Shown: positions 35,956 through 44,091 of the stretch, piece after piece
Numbering within the stretch: position 1 is the stretch's first letter
How the letters are laid out: each line of letters starts with the position of its first letter
From: Chryseobacterium populi
GTDB lineage: Bacteria; Bacteroidota; Bacteroidia; Flavobacteriales; Weeksellaceae
DNA: 64,000 nucleotides
Direction of reading: 5' to 3'
NCBI RefSeq assembly: GCF_000282115.1
Contig: NZ_AKJY01000021.1
Span: 49,093-113,092, forward strand
Translations under genes and position numbers: made by a program
Notes under the pieces: model-generated
Database searches by the model: none
What the model saw: the letters and a program-made list of their open reading frames with translations, nothing else
What the model was told of the DNA's origin: nothing

Positions 35956-37482
35956 TTATCTTCTTCGTCCACCCAATCCGAACATCCCCAGAATGGCTTT
36001 CGCCCCTTCACGCATTAAAGTACTGGTAAAAGTTCTTCCCGCCTTACTTTGTAAAACCTGTTCAAACATTCCCGGTTCCTCTTTTACCGGCCTTGTTTTT
36101 TGTGTTGGAGCTGCTGTCTGGGCTGCCTGCTCCATTCTGTTGGCCAGCATTTCGTATGCAGATTCCTTATTCACATCTTCCTGATATTTAGTCACTAAAG
36201 CCGATCTGCTAACCAGATCAGAAACTTCGGCATCATTTAAAACATCCATTCTGGATTCAGGAGAAATCAGGTAAGTGTGTACCAATGGCGTAGGAATACC
36301 TTTTTCATCCAAAGCAGTCACAAACGCCTCACCGATTCCTAAATTCTGAATTAAAGTTGAAGCATCATAAAATTCTGTCGTCGGGTAATTTTCGACAGCC
36401 TTGCTGATTTCTTTTTTATCTTTTGCCGTAAAACCTCTTAATGCATGCTGAATTTTCAACCCCAATTGTGAAAGTACACTTTCGGGAACATCTCCCGGAA
36501 TCTGTGTAATGAAATAAATCCCGACTCCTTTGGAACGGATCAGCTTCACCATTGTTTCAATCTGCGAAACCAAAGCTTTGGAAGATTCATCAAAAATCAA
36601 ATGGGCTTCATCGATAAACAATACCAGCTTCGGCCTTCCGCTGTCCCCTTCTTCAGGAAAGGTCATATAAATTTCCGCAAAAAGAGAAAGCATAAATGTA
36701 GAAAACAATTGCGGTTTATTCTGGATATCGGCAACTCTTAAAATATTTACCACTCCTTTTCCATCTCTTGTTTGAAGCAGATCGTGAACATCAAAACTCA
36801 ACTCACCAAAGAAACCGGCGGCTCCCTGCTGCTCCAAAGCAACAATTGATCTTAAAATAGCTCCTAAAGAAGCAGAAGCAATGGAACCATAATTGGCAGC
36901 AAGCTCAGTTTTTCCCTGCGGATTATCTGTCACATACTGAAGTACTTTTTTCAAATCATTCAGGTCAATTAAAGGAAGCCCTTTATCATCACAATATTTG
37001 AAAACAATAGACATGATACTTTGTTGGGTATCATTCAGCTCTAAAATCTTACTTAATAATATCGGTCCGAATTCAGTAACCGTCGCCCTTAATTTTACTC
37101 CTTTACCTCCGGAAATGCTCATCAGCTCTACCGGAAAAGACTGCGGATTATAGGGAAGCTGTGTTTTTGCATACCTCTCTTCAATGATAGAGTTCATCTC
37201 ACCGGCCTCTGCAATTCCGGAAAAATCACCTTTAATATCCAAAACTAAAGACGGAATCCCTGCATGCGAAAGCTGTTCAGCAAAAACCTGTAATGTTTTG
37301 GTTTTTCCTGTTCCTGTTGCGCCCGCAATAAGGCCATGTCGGTTAATCGTTTTTAAAGGGATCGTTACATTCACTTCCGGCACCACTTCACCATCCAGCA
37401 TTCCTTTCCCTAATATAATATGTTCTCCTTTGGGAGTATATCTTGCATTTAATTCTTCTGTAAATTGTGCTTTGTTTGCCAT
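35956..37482 (-). CDS. HerA-like ATPase (DUF853 / YjgR family)
   Basis: A 508-residue P-loop ATPase. Walker A GATGTGKT is at residues 54-61. SLVLDIKGDFSG is the family's second motif, KLVLFIDEAHLIFD is Walker B and YFITQIPGDVPESVLSQLG the sensor region. The C-terminal 70 residues are a flexible linker ending in a basic GLGGRRR tail. DUF853 proteins are soluble relatives of the HerA/FtsK translocases. Their substrate is unknown. It is the first gene of a leftward group with a small membrane protein and a DnaQ-type exonuclease. Confidence 0.87.
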   Translation of the reverse strand: MANKAQFTEELNARYTPKGEHIILGKGMLDGEVVPEVNVTIPLKTINRHGLIAGATGTGKTKTLQVFAEQLSHAGIPSLVLDIKGDFSGIAEAGEMNSIIEERYAKTQLPYNPQSFPVELMSISGGKGVKLRATVTEFGPILLSKILELNDTQQSIMSIVFKYCDDKGLPLIDLNDLKKVLQYVTDNPQGKTELAANYGSIASASLGAILRSIVALEQQGAAGFFGELSFDVHDLLQTRDGKGVVNILRVADIQNKPQLFSTFMLSLFAEIYMTFPEEGDSGRPKLVLFIDEAHLIFDESSKALVSQIETMVKLIRSKGVGIYFITQIPGDVPESVLSQLGLKIQHALRGFTAKDKKEISKAVENYPTTEFYDASTLIQNLGIGEAFVTALDEKGIPTPLVHTYLISPESRMDVLNDAEVSDLVSRSALVTKYQEDVNKESAYEMLANRMEQAAQTAAPTQKTRPVKEEPGMFEQVLQSKAGRTFTSTLMREGAKAILGMFGLGGRRR

Positions 37483-37854
37483 TTAACTTTTTTAACTTAT
37501 AAATATAAAAGTTTTTGTAAAATATCTCTTCATTAAAGTCATATTCTTCATCAAGTTTTTGTTATTAATTTAACCGTAATATTACAGGCAAAATGAAAAA
37601 CTACAGAATAACTCATGAAAAAAGGATATTAAAGAGAAAATGACTGCTGCACAATTATTTAAACATGACATAAAACAGTCTACCAATTTAGTGCTCTTTT
37701 AAAAACTCATTATTGACTGAAAGCTAACAGCTTGCAATAATTAAAAGCCTATAAAATTTCTAAAATTGACAGAAACTATTAGTCATATTTAACATTTCAT
37801 TTACAATTCATCTAATACTTTGTATCTTTATCTAAAATTTTTAAAACAGAACCA
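37483..37854. other. 372-base divergent intergenic region, no gene seen
   Basis: The region is very AT-rich and holds only reading frames under 20 codons. It must contain promoters for the leftward HerA-like gene and the rightward MBL-rhodanese gene. A near-consensus element, ATACTTTG, lies about 30 bases before the latter. I see no convincing RNA structure. Confidence 0.5.
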
Positions 37855-39264
37855 ATGAAAGTTGAACAAATATATACGGGCTGTCTGGCTCAGGGCGCCT
37901 ATTATATTGTATCAGAAAATGAAGCTGCAATTATAGATCCGCTCAGAGAAGTAAAACCTTATCTGGATCGTCTGGAAAAAGACAATGTAAGTTTAAAATA
38001 TATTTTTGAGACTCATTTCCATGCAGATTTTGTTTCAGGACACTTAGATTTAAGTAAAAAAACCGGAGCTCCTATTGTTTACGGCCCCACTGCCAATCCT
38101 GAATTTGAAGCCATTATTGCTGAAGACAACCAGATTTTCGAAATCGGAAAACTCAAAATAAAAGTTCTGCATACTCCCGGTCACACCATGGAAAGCTCTA
38201 CTTTCCTTTTAATTGATGAAAATGGCATCGAAACAGCTATTTTCACTGGTGACACCTTATTTTTGGGTGATGTAGGAAGACCGGATCTTGCTCAGAAAGC
38301 GACCAGCCTTACCCAGGAAGATTTAGCCGGGATTTTATACGAAAGCCTTCATTCCAAAATAATACCTTTGGATGACAATATCACTGTTTACCCCGCTCAT
38401 GGAGCCGGCTCTGCATGTGGAAAAAATATGCAGAAAGAAACAGTAGATACTTTGGGAAATCAGAAAAAGAGCAATTATGCATTAAATCAGCCTGATAAAG
38501 AATCTTTCATAAGAGAAGTTCTTGATGGACTGACTGCTCCGCCAAAATATTTCGGGATGAATGTTGCCCTTAATAAAGGAGGCTATGAAAGCCTTGATCT
38601 TGTAATGAATAAAGGATTAAATCCGGTCTCAGTTAAAGATTTTGAAGCTTTTGCCGAAGAAACCGGAGCCTTGATCTTAGACACAAGAAGCCCGGGTGAA
38701 TTCCATAAAGGATTTATTCCCAATTCAATCAATATAGGATTAAAAGGTGATTTTGCACCTTGGGTAGGGACATTAATCATCGATGTGAAACATCCCATTT
38801 TATTGGTTTCAGATGAAGGAACGGAAGAGGAAACCATTACAAGGCTAAGCAGAGTGGGATTTGACAATGTTTTAGGCTATTTAAAAGGAAGCTTTGAGGC
38901 ATGGAAAAATTCAGGTAAAGAAACTGATGAAGTGAAGAGAATATCTCCATCTGAATTTGCAGAACAGTTTGACGGAAACTCTAAAGTGATAGATGTCAGA
39001 AAACTGACAGAATATTCTGCTGAACATATTGATAATGCTTACAACAAACCTCTGGACGGAATCAGTGACTGGGTAGGATCTATTGACGATTCAGAACATT
39101 TTTTCCTGCATTGTGCAGGAGGTTACAGAAGCATGATTGCAGCAAGTATTCTTAACGCACACGGTATCAGGAACTTCACAGAAATAGAAGGTGGATTTAA
39201 CGGAATTAAAAAAACTGAAAAATTCCCGATTTCTGATTTTGTCTGCCAGTCAAAAACGATATAA
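37855..39264 (+). CDS. MBL-fold persulfide dioxygenase-like protein with two rhodanese domains
   Basis: A 469-residue protein. Residues 1-220 are a metallo-beta-lactamase fold with THFHADFVSGH (H54, H56, D58), HTPGHTMES and FTGDTLFLGDVGRPDL, the pattern of ETHE1/CstB-like persulfide dioxygenases. Rhodanese domain one (about 265-355) has serine where the catalytic cysteine belongs (LLVSDEGTEEE), so it is probably structural. Domain two (about 360-465) keeps the cysteine (HCAGGYRS, C420). The predicted job is oxidation or transfer of low-molecular persulfide sulfur. A rhodanese lipoprotein gene follows immediately. Confidence 0.88.
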   Translation: MKVEQIYTGCLAQGAYYIVSENEAAIIDPLREVKPYLDRLEKDNVSLKYIFETHFHADFVSGHLDLSKKTGAPIVYGPTANPEFEAIIAEDNQIFEIGKLKIKVLHTPGHTMESSTFLLIDENGIETAIFTGDTLFLGDVGRPDLAQKATSLTQEDLAGILYESLHSKIIPLDDNITVYPAHGAGSACGKNMQKETVDTLGNQKKSNYALNQPDKESFIREVLDGLTAPPKYFGMNVALNKGGYESLDLVMNKGLNPVSVKDFEAFAEETGALILDTRSPGEFHKGFIPNSINIGLKGDFAPWVGTLIIDVKHPILLVSDEGTEEETITRLSRVGFDNVLGYLKGSFEAWKNSGKETDEVKRISPSEFAEQFDGNSKVIDVRKLTEYSAEHIDNAYNKPLDGISDWVGSIDDSEHFFLHCAGGYRSMIAASILNAHGIRNFTEIEGGFNGIKKTEKFPISDFVCQSKTI

Positions 39265-39642
39265 ATGAAAAATCAGTTTTTTGGACTTATTATTGCAGCT
39301 TCCTTTATATTAAGTGCATGTAAAACAGCAGACACAACCCAGGTTTTTCAGACGAATATCAGGGAAGTGGTGAACAGTTCTGATGCTACTCTGATAGATG
39401 TCAGAATCCCGGAACAATATGCCGAGGGTACCGCAAAGAATGCCATCAATATACCTTTAGCAGAAATTCCAAATAATATTGAAGCGCTTAAAGGTAAAAA
39501 AGTAGTGGTCTTCTGCAATAAAGGGATACAGGCTGACCAGGCGTTGGAAATTTTAAAGAAAAATGGTGTGGAAGCTTATGACGGTACATCCTGGAAAAAC
39601 GTAAAAGCCATTCAGGAAGAGCAATCGGCCACAAAACAATAA
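39265..39642 (+). CDS. Rhodanese-domain lipoprotein
   Basis: A 125-residue protein. A lipoprotein signal ends in LSAC (C19), so the domain faces the periplasm or sits on an outer membrane. The single rhodanese domain has LIDVRIPEQYAEGTAKNAINIPL and the active loop CNKGIQ with C84. It begins at the base after the stop codon of the MBL-rhodanese gene and precedes a thioredoxin, so the three form one sulfur-transfer operon with one partner outside the cytoplasm. Confidence 0.87.
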   Translation: MKNQFFGLIIAASFILSACKTADTTQVFQTNIREVVNSSDATLIDVRIPEQYAEGTAKNAINIPLAEIPNNIEALKGKKVVVFCNKGIQADQALEILKKNGVEAYDGTSWKNVKAIQEEQSATKQ

Positions 39643-39667
39643 TGTTTAATTGAATAAGATTAAAGGT

Positions 39668-39967
39668 ATGTCACAAAAATTTCAGGAAATCATAGATTCC
39701 GAAAGACCGGTCCTGATTGACTTTTTTGCAACGTGGTGCCAACCTTGTAAAGTACAGTCTTCGGTTTTAACGACAGTAAAGGAAAATGTGGGTGAAAGTG
39801 CCCGGATTATAAAAGTAGATGTCGACCAATATCCTGCTATTGCATCACAATACGGGGTACGCGGAGTTCCCACTTTAGCAATCTTCAAAAAAGGAGAATT
39901 ACTCTGGAAGGAAAGCGGTGTGCATGATGTAAATACCCTGACCCAACTTTTAAAACAATACGAATAA
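39668..39967 (+). CDS. Thioredoxin
   Basis: A 99-residue thioredoxin-fold protein. The active site is FFATWCQPCK (C24 and C27), with cis-proline in YGVRGVPTLAIFKKGE. The dipeptide between the cysteines is Q-P instead of the usual G-P, which tends to change redox potential. No signal peptide, so it is cytoplasmic. The ATG at 39668 is chosen over a TTG at 39650. As the last gene of the operon with the persulfide enzymes, it could reduce the rhodanese persulfides. Confidence 0.88.
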   Translation: MSQKFQEIIDSERPVLIDFFATWCQPCKVQSSVLTTVKENVGESARIIKVDVDQYPAIASQYGVRGVPTLAIFKKGELLWKESGVHDVNTLTQLLKQYE

Positions 39968-39989
39968 AACTGTGATCTCTCACAGTTTT
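39966..39989 (+). terminator. Intrinsic terminator after the thioredoxin gene
   Basis: Perfect 10-bp arms 39966-39975 and 39980-39989 with loop TCTC and a following T-run. The stem overlaps the stop codon. Confidence 0.85.
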
Positions 39990-40052
39990 TTTTATTATTT
40001 AACTATTGATCTTACCAGATGGTTATGGCTAATTTTAAGCTTAATTAATAGT

Positions 40053-40805
40053 TCAAATTTCAATTGAAAACCGGTCTCTGTCATTTAAGAACTGAAAATG
40101 GTTTCTGAAATCTTTTAATTCATGCAAATCCAGCTCAGCAGAAATGATATTTCCGTTTTTCTGAGAAATTTCTTTTCCGTCTGCAAAAAAACAATGGGAA
40201 CTTTCCTGGTAAAATAAGTTATTTCCATCGGTCCCGATCCTGTTTAAGCCAAAAACAAAAGATAAGTTTTCAATGGCTCTCGCCTTCAGAAGATGCTCCC
40301 AGGCTCCGACTCTTTTTTCAGGCCAGTTGGCAACATATAAAACAGCATCATAATCATTATTATTTCTTGCAAAACCCGGAAAACGGAGATCATAACATAC
40401 CTGCAATAAAAAACGGATTCCTTTGTATTCAACAATCATCCTTTCTTTTCCGGGAGCATACACTTTATCTTCTCCTGAAAAAGAAAACAAATGGCGTTTA
40501 TCGTAAAAACTGATTTTTGAATCTGCTTGTACGAAGTACATTCTGTTATAAAATTTACCGCCGTCCTCTACAGGAGCACTTCCGCAAAATGCTGCATTTT
40601 TTTCTTTTGAAAGTTTTTTTAAAAACTCCAGAGACTCTTCATTCCGGTCCGAAACTTCCGAAGCATCCATGCAAAAACCTGTTGAAAACATTTCCGGCAG
40701 AAGGAAAAGGTCTGCCTCCTCATTTTTCAGCTGCTCTTCGATCAATTGAAAGTTTCCATATTTATTTTTCCAGATAATATCTAAATTCAGTCCTGTAATT
40801 TTCAT
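40053..40805 (-). CDS. Nitrilase-superfamily amidase (omega-amidase-like)
   Basis: A carbon-nitrogen hydrolase of 250 residues from the ATG at 40805 (three more from the ATG at 40814). The catalytic triad is visible: glutamate in LLPEMFSTGF, lysine in YDKRHLFSF, cysteine in LQVCYDLRFPGFA. The KRHLFSF and VANWPEKR contexts fit the YafV/omega-amidase branch, which removes ammonia from alpha-ketoglutaramate or ketosuccinamate as metabolite repair. Stand-alone gene, convergent with the thioredoxin operon. Confidence 0.87.
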   Translation of the reverse strand: MKITGLNLDIIWKNKYGNFQLIEEQLKNEEADLFLLPEMFSTGFCMDASEVSDRNEESLEFLKKLSKEKNAAFCGSAPVEDGGKFYNRMYFVQADSKISFYDKRHLFSFSGEDKVYAPGKERMIVEYKGIRFLLQVCYDLRFPGFARNNNDYDAVLYVANWPEKRVGAWEHLLKARAIENLSFVFGLNRIGTDGNNLFYQESSHCFFADGKEISQKNGNIISAELDLHELKDFRNHFQFLNDRDRFSIEI

Positions 40806-40858
40806 AAATCTCATTTCAAAAACTCTATAAAAATACGGTTTTTAATTCATTTCGGTTC

Positions 40859-40866
40859 TATTTTTG
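40859..40866 (+). promoter_or_regulatory. -7 element for the outer-membrane protein gene
   Basis: TATTTTTG, matching TAnnTTTG, 46 bases ahead of the ATG at 40912. No clear -33 element. Confidence 0.4.
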
Positions 40867-40911
40867 ATGTTGATAATTTTTTCAAATAACGATATCAAAA
40901 TTAAAAAATTT

Positions 40912-41352
40912 ATGAAGAAATTGGTTTTTATGTTCATGGTTATCTTTTTGGGAGCTACTGCAAATGCCCAGGCATGGACAGGAAAGGGAGATCAGAAAAT
41001 ACAGCTTGGTCTTAGTGCGTGGGGATACGGAACCGGAGTGACGGGAACTTATGACTATGGGCTGAACAAGCTCATTTCTGTTGGAGGCGGATTAAATGCT
41101 TACTTTGACGATTACAAGGATAATGATAAAGACAACCGGGTTTTTATTTTCGGGAGACTGAATTTCCATTTACAGGAAGCATTACAATTACCGGAAAAAT
41201 GGGACATTTATCCTGGTGTTGATGTAGGTGTTCTCGGAAAAGATTTCGGGATTGGAGCCCACATCGGCGCGCGTTACTTTTTCACAGAGAAATTCGGGGT
41301 ATTTGCTGAAGTAGGAAACAATGGCAGCCTCGGGGTTTCTTTCAATTTGTAA
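40912..41352 (+). CDS. Small outer-membrane beta-barrel protein (DUF6646-like)
   Basis: A 146-residue protein with signal peptide MKKLVFMFMVIFLGATANAQ. The mature part alternates aromatic and small residues in barrel strands (KIQLGLSAWGYGTGVTGTYDYG, FIFGRLNFHLQEALQLP, FGIGAHIGARYFFTEKFGVFAEVG) and ends with a strand finishing SFNL. It resembles the flavobacterial DUF6646 family as far as I remember it. Length suits a small 6-8 strand barrel. An in-frame TTG at 40864 is rejected because it would hide the signal peptide. Confidence 0.72.
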   Translation: MKKLVFMFMVIFLGATANAQAWTGKGDQKIQLGLSAWGYGTGVTGTYDYGLNKLISVGGGLNAYFDDYKDNDKDNRVFIFGRLNFHLQEALQLPEKWDIYPGVDVGVLGKDFGIGAHIGARYFFTEKFGVFAEVGNNGSLGVSFNL

Positions 41353-41372
41353 AAATCAGTCCAATATATGAC

Positions 41373-41397
41373 AAAGCTTCTCATTTCGAGGAGCTTT
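41373..41397 (+). terminator. Intrinsic terminator after the barrel protein gene
   Basis: Arms 41373-41382 and 41388-41397 (one G.T pair) around a 5-base loop, followed by TTTATTT. Confidence 0.8.
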
Positions 41398-41401
41398 TTT
41401 A

Positions 41402-41432
41402 TTTGGCATAGTTTTGATAATTGTTACCTTTG
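41402..41432 (+). promoter_or_regulatory. Consensus promoter for rseP
   Basis: TTTG at 41402-41405, 19 bases, then TACCTTTG at 41425-41432. This matches the Bacteroidota housekeeping form TTTG-N19-TAnnTTTG exactly, 24 bases before the rseP ATG. Confidence 0.75.
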
Positions 41433-41456
41433 CAAATTAAAATCTAAAATTTATTA

Positions 41457-42806
41457 ATGGAATTAGCAATCAAACTCTTTCAATTTATATTAAGCATTTC
41501 TATCTTAGTAATTCTTCACGAGCTTGGCCACTTTTTACCTGCAAAATGGTTTAAAACTAAAGTTGAAAAGTTTTATCTGTTTTTCGACCCGTGGTTTTCT
41601 GTGGTAAAGAAAAAAATAGGTGAAACAGAATACGGAATCGGCTGGCTTCCTTTTGGAGGTTATGTAAAGATCGCCGGAATGGTAGATGAAAGCATGGATA
41701 CCGAACAACTGAAGCAACCCGCTCAACCTTGGGAATTCAGGGCAAAACCGGCTTGGCAGAGACTAATTATTATGCTTGGAGGGGTTACGGTTAACTTTTT
41801 CCTGGCTTGGTTGATCTACAGCTGTCTTTCTTTATTCAATGGAGAAACCTATACTGACCTTACCAAATTCGAAAATGGAATCGGACTAAGTGATGCGGGT
41901 AAAAAAATGGGTTTCCAGAATGGGGATAAGATCGTTAGCATTGATGGGAAACCTGCTGAAAGATTAGAAAATTCTTCCATCAACATTCTTTTCAGTAATC
42001 ATGTTACTGTTTTAAGAAACGGAAAAGAAGTTACTTTTAAAGTTAATGAGGATGGTATTGCTGATGTAATCAAACAAAGAGAAGCCAAATTATATATTAC
42101 TCCAAGAATCCCTATGGTGATCGACTCTCTTGCAACTCCGGCTTCTAAAGCTTCCGGTTTAACGGTAGGAGATAAAGTTGTCGGGATTAATGGAAAAAAA
42201 GTTCAGTTCTTCGATGAAGTAAGTACTGAACTTAATCAGAACAAAAACAAAACGGTGGTTTTAGAGGTTGTAAGAGATGGTGTTAACCAGACATTATCAG
42301 TTCCTGTAGATAAAAACGGAAAATTAGGTGTTCAGATTGACACCAAGAATCTTAAGAACCTTGTTACAGATAAAAAATATTCTTTCGGAGAAGCAATTCC
42401 AAGAGGTTTTGTAAGAACAATTGAAGCGTTAACCATGCAGGTGAAACAGTTCAAAATTATGTTTAACTCTAAGATACAAGGGTACAAAAACGTGGGTGGT
42501 CCAATTGCAATCGTAAAATCTATGCCTGTGGATAAGAGTGCTGACGGAAGCTTTGCCATCAACTGGCCTGCGTTCTGGAGTTTTACCGCAATGTTCTCAG
42601 TATGGCTGGCATTTTTAAATTTAATTCCTATTCCGGGGCTTGACGGTGGGCATGTTATTTTTACCCTATATGAAATGATTGTAGGAAAACCTGTTCCACA
42701 GAAAATTTTAGAGAATGCCCAAATGGTCGGAGTTATCTTCCTGTTAGGCTTGATGTTACTGATTTTCGGAAGTGATATTTTCAAAATTATTACTGACAAA
42801 CTGTAA
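41457..42806 (+). CDS. rseP: Site-2 intramembrane metalloprotease RseP
   Basis: A 449-residue protein. The zinc motif HELGH is at residues 21-25 in the first membrane segment, and the second zinc motif is in LIPIPGLDGGHVIF near the C-terminus. Two PDZ-like regions lie between (about 130-210 and 215-290). Four hydrophobic segments fit the family. It cleaves transmembrane anti-sigma factors and signal peptides inside the membrane. The anti-sigma-like protein at 8675-9292 is a conceivable substrate, but the two genes are far apart. Confidence 0.93.
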   Translation: MELAIKLFQFILSISILVILHELGHFLPAKWFKTKVEKFYLFFDPWFSVVKKKIGETEYGIGWLPFGGYVKIAGMVDESMDTEQLKQPAQPWEFRAKPAWQRLIIMLGGVTVNFFLAWLIYSCLSLFNGETYTDLTKFENGIGLSDAGKKMGFQNGDKIVSIDGKPAERLENSSINILFSNHVTVLRNGKEVTFKVNEDGIADVIKQREAKLYITPRIPMVIDSLATPASKASGLTVGDKVVGINGKKVQFFDEVSTELNQNKNKTVVLEVVRDGVNQTLSVPVDKNGKLGVQIDTKNLKNLVTDKKYSFGEAIPRGFVRTIEALTMQVKQFKIMFNSKIQGYKNVGGPIAIVKSMPVDKSADGSFAINWPAFWSFTAMFSVWLAFLNLIPIPGLDGGHVIFTLYEMIVGKPVPQKILENAQMVGVIFLLGLMLLIFGSDIFKIITDKL

Positions 42807-42831
42807 TTTTTGAAAAAATTTCCATAAAATA

Positions 42832-42863
42832 TTTGTCCGGTATAAATATTCGTCCTATATTTG
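42832..42863 (+). promoter_or_regulatory. Promoter of first tRNA-Asn gene
   Basis: TTTG at 42832-42835, 20 bases, then TATATTTG at 42856-42863. The -7 element lies 23 bases before the mature tRNA start. Confidence 0.7.
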
Positions 42864-42886
42864 CACCACTTAAAAACAAAGGACAT

Positions 42887-42960
42887 TCCTCCTTAGCTCA
42901 GTTGGTTAGAGCATCTGACTGTTAATCAGAGGGTCGCTGGTTCGAGCCCAGCAGGAGGAG
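42887..42960 (+). tRNA. tRNA-Asn (GTT), copy 1
   Basis: A 74-base cloverleaf. The acceptor arms TCCTCCT (42887-42893) and AGGAGGA (42953-42959) pair fully. The D-arm region is AGCTCAGTTGGTTAGAGC. The anticodon arm CTGACTGTTAATCAG carries anticodon GTT. The T-arm CTGGTTCGAGCCCAG is perfect. G42960 is the discriminator. CCA is not encoded. Confidence 0.97.
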
Positions 42961-42961
42961 C

Positions 42962-42991
42962 AAAAAGACTTACAGAAATGTAGGTCTTTTT
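42962..42991 (+). terminator. Terminator after tRNA-Asn copy 1
   Basis: A 13-bp stem (one G.T pair) capped by a GAAA tetraloop at 42975-42978, with a long T-run. An identical stem follows copy 2. Confidence 0.85.
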
Positions 42992-43041
42992 TTTATAATT
43001 TTGCTTGATAAGAATTGATCATATTTAATTCACTAGATATA

Positions 43042-43582
43042 ATGCCTTTATCCCGGATTTATTTAAAGAATAACCATCCGCAGGATTTCCCCCCAACCTT
43101 CCTTTTTTTTGAGCAATGGTTTAGATTTAAGACTTAAAAGCAATGTCACGCTTTTCGTTGGTGAAAACGACATCGCAAGTCTACGCTCTTAGAAGCTATT
43201 GCTGAGAAATGTGGTTTTAATGTAGCCGGAGGAAATCGAAATTATAATTATAATTTTTATAAAACGGAATCAGAATTCTCAGAATATCTTACACTTTCCT
43301 GAAATACTAAAATATCCAGGATTTTTCATGCGGGCAGAAAGTTTTACAACATACATTGATGAGACAGTTACCTTTACTATTCCTAATTCATAAATTAGAA
43401 AAAGCAGGAAAAGCTCAGTTCATTATTTCAAACCATTCGCCAATTTTGATGAGCTATCCAAGCACTGAAATTTATTTATTGGATGGTAAAATTCAACGAA
43501 TCCATTACAAGAAACAGAGCATTATCAATTAACAAAGAATTTTTTGGAATCCTTGGAACTGTATTTTCCGGCATTTATTTGA
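43042..43582 (+). pseudogene. Decayed AAA-family ATPase gene
   Basis: From an ATG at 43042 the frame gives MPLSRIYLKNNHPQDFPPT and FLFFEQWFRFKT, then a stop. Read across several frames, ATPase pieces continue: SNVTLFVGEN, a damaged P-loop at about 43170-43185, TLLEAIAEKCGFNVAGGNRN, NYNFYKTESEFSEYLTLS, GFFMRAESFTTYIDE. An internal deletion removes the signature and Walker B region, and then KLEKAGKAQFIISNHSPI, LMSYPSTEIYLLDGKIQRI and ETEHYQLTKNFLESLELYF follow. At least four frame changes and one large deletion are needed, so the gene is dead. It lies exactly between two identical tRNA-Asn cassettes. Confidence 0.82.
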
Positions 43583-43673
43583 AGATATTTAAGTTTAAAC
43601 AAAAAACATTGAAATATTTCTTATTGAATTTCAATATATTTGGTCTAAAATTATCGGCAATCAGGGATAAAAC

Positions 43674-43704
43674 TTGTTTGTTATAGATATTCATATTATA
43701 TTTG
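43674..43704 (+). promoter_or_regulatory. Promoter of second tRNA-Asn gene
   Basis: TTG at 43674-43676, 20 bases, then TATATTTG at 43697-43704. The bases after the -7 element up to the tRNA are nearly identical to those before copy 1. Confidence 0.65.
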
Positions 43705-43728
43705 CACCACATAAAAAACAAAGGACAT

Positions 43729-43802
43729 TCCTCCTTAGCTCAGTTGGTTAGAGCATCTGACTGTTAATCAGAGGGTCGCTGGTTCGAGCCCAGCAGGAGG
43801 AG
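43729..43802 (+). tRNA. tRNA-Asn (GTT), copy 2
   Basis: Identical in sequence to 42887-42960, with anticodon GTT in the same anticodon arm. It is preceded by its own promoter and followed by the same GAAA-loop terminator, so the whole cassette is duplicated. Confidence 0.97.
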
Positions 43803-43803
43803 C

Positions 43804-43833
43804 AAAAAGACTTACAGAAATGTAGGTCTTTTT
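43804..43833 (+). terminator. Terminator after tRNA-Asn copy 2
   Basis: A 13-bp stem with GAAA loop, same as at 42962-42991, followed by T residues. Confidence 0.85.
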
Positions 43834-43952
43834 TATGGTATTTATGATGCAATATTTCTCCCAAAGCCCGAAAATCTTTTATCGTTAAAAAAACACACGA
43901 ACTTATTCAAATAATTTTTCAAATTTCGCATTATTTTAACAAATCTATAACT

Positions 43953-43979
43953 ATAACTCTATCATTTTGATGGAGTTAT
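43953..43979. other. 11-bp hairpin upstream of the DUF5686 gene
   Basis: Arms 43953-43963 and 43969-43979 pair with one G.T and a 5-base loop. It lies between tRNA copy 2 and the DUF5686 gene and could be a second terminator. A TACATTTG element at 43985-43992 follows and may be the promoter of the next gene. Confidence 0.45.
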
Positions 43980-44091
43980 TTCATTACATTTGCATTTTTG
44001 TAGATCGACATGAAATTTTTTTAAATTTTATCCGTTTTAAAAATAAACAGCATACTTTTTGTTTATGCTAAATGCTTGAAGAAAACAACAA

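Noticed and set aside
42332..42886. 184-codon frame antisense to rseP
   Set aside because: It is a shadow of a strongly supported gene, with no domain or promoter of its own.
43483..43686. 67-codon frame between the two tRNA-Asn genes
   Set aside because: It overlaps the last part of the ATPase pseudogene in another frame and shows no protein-like pattern.
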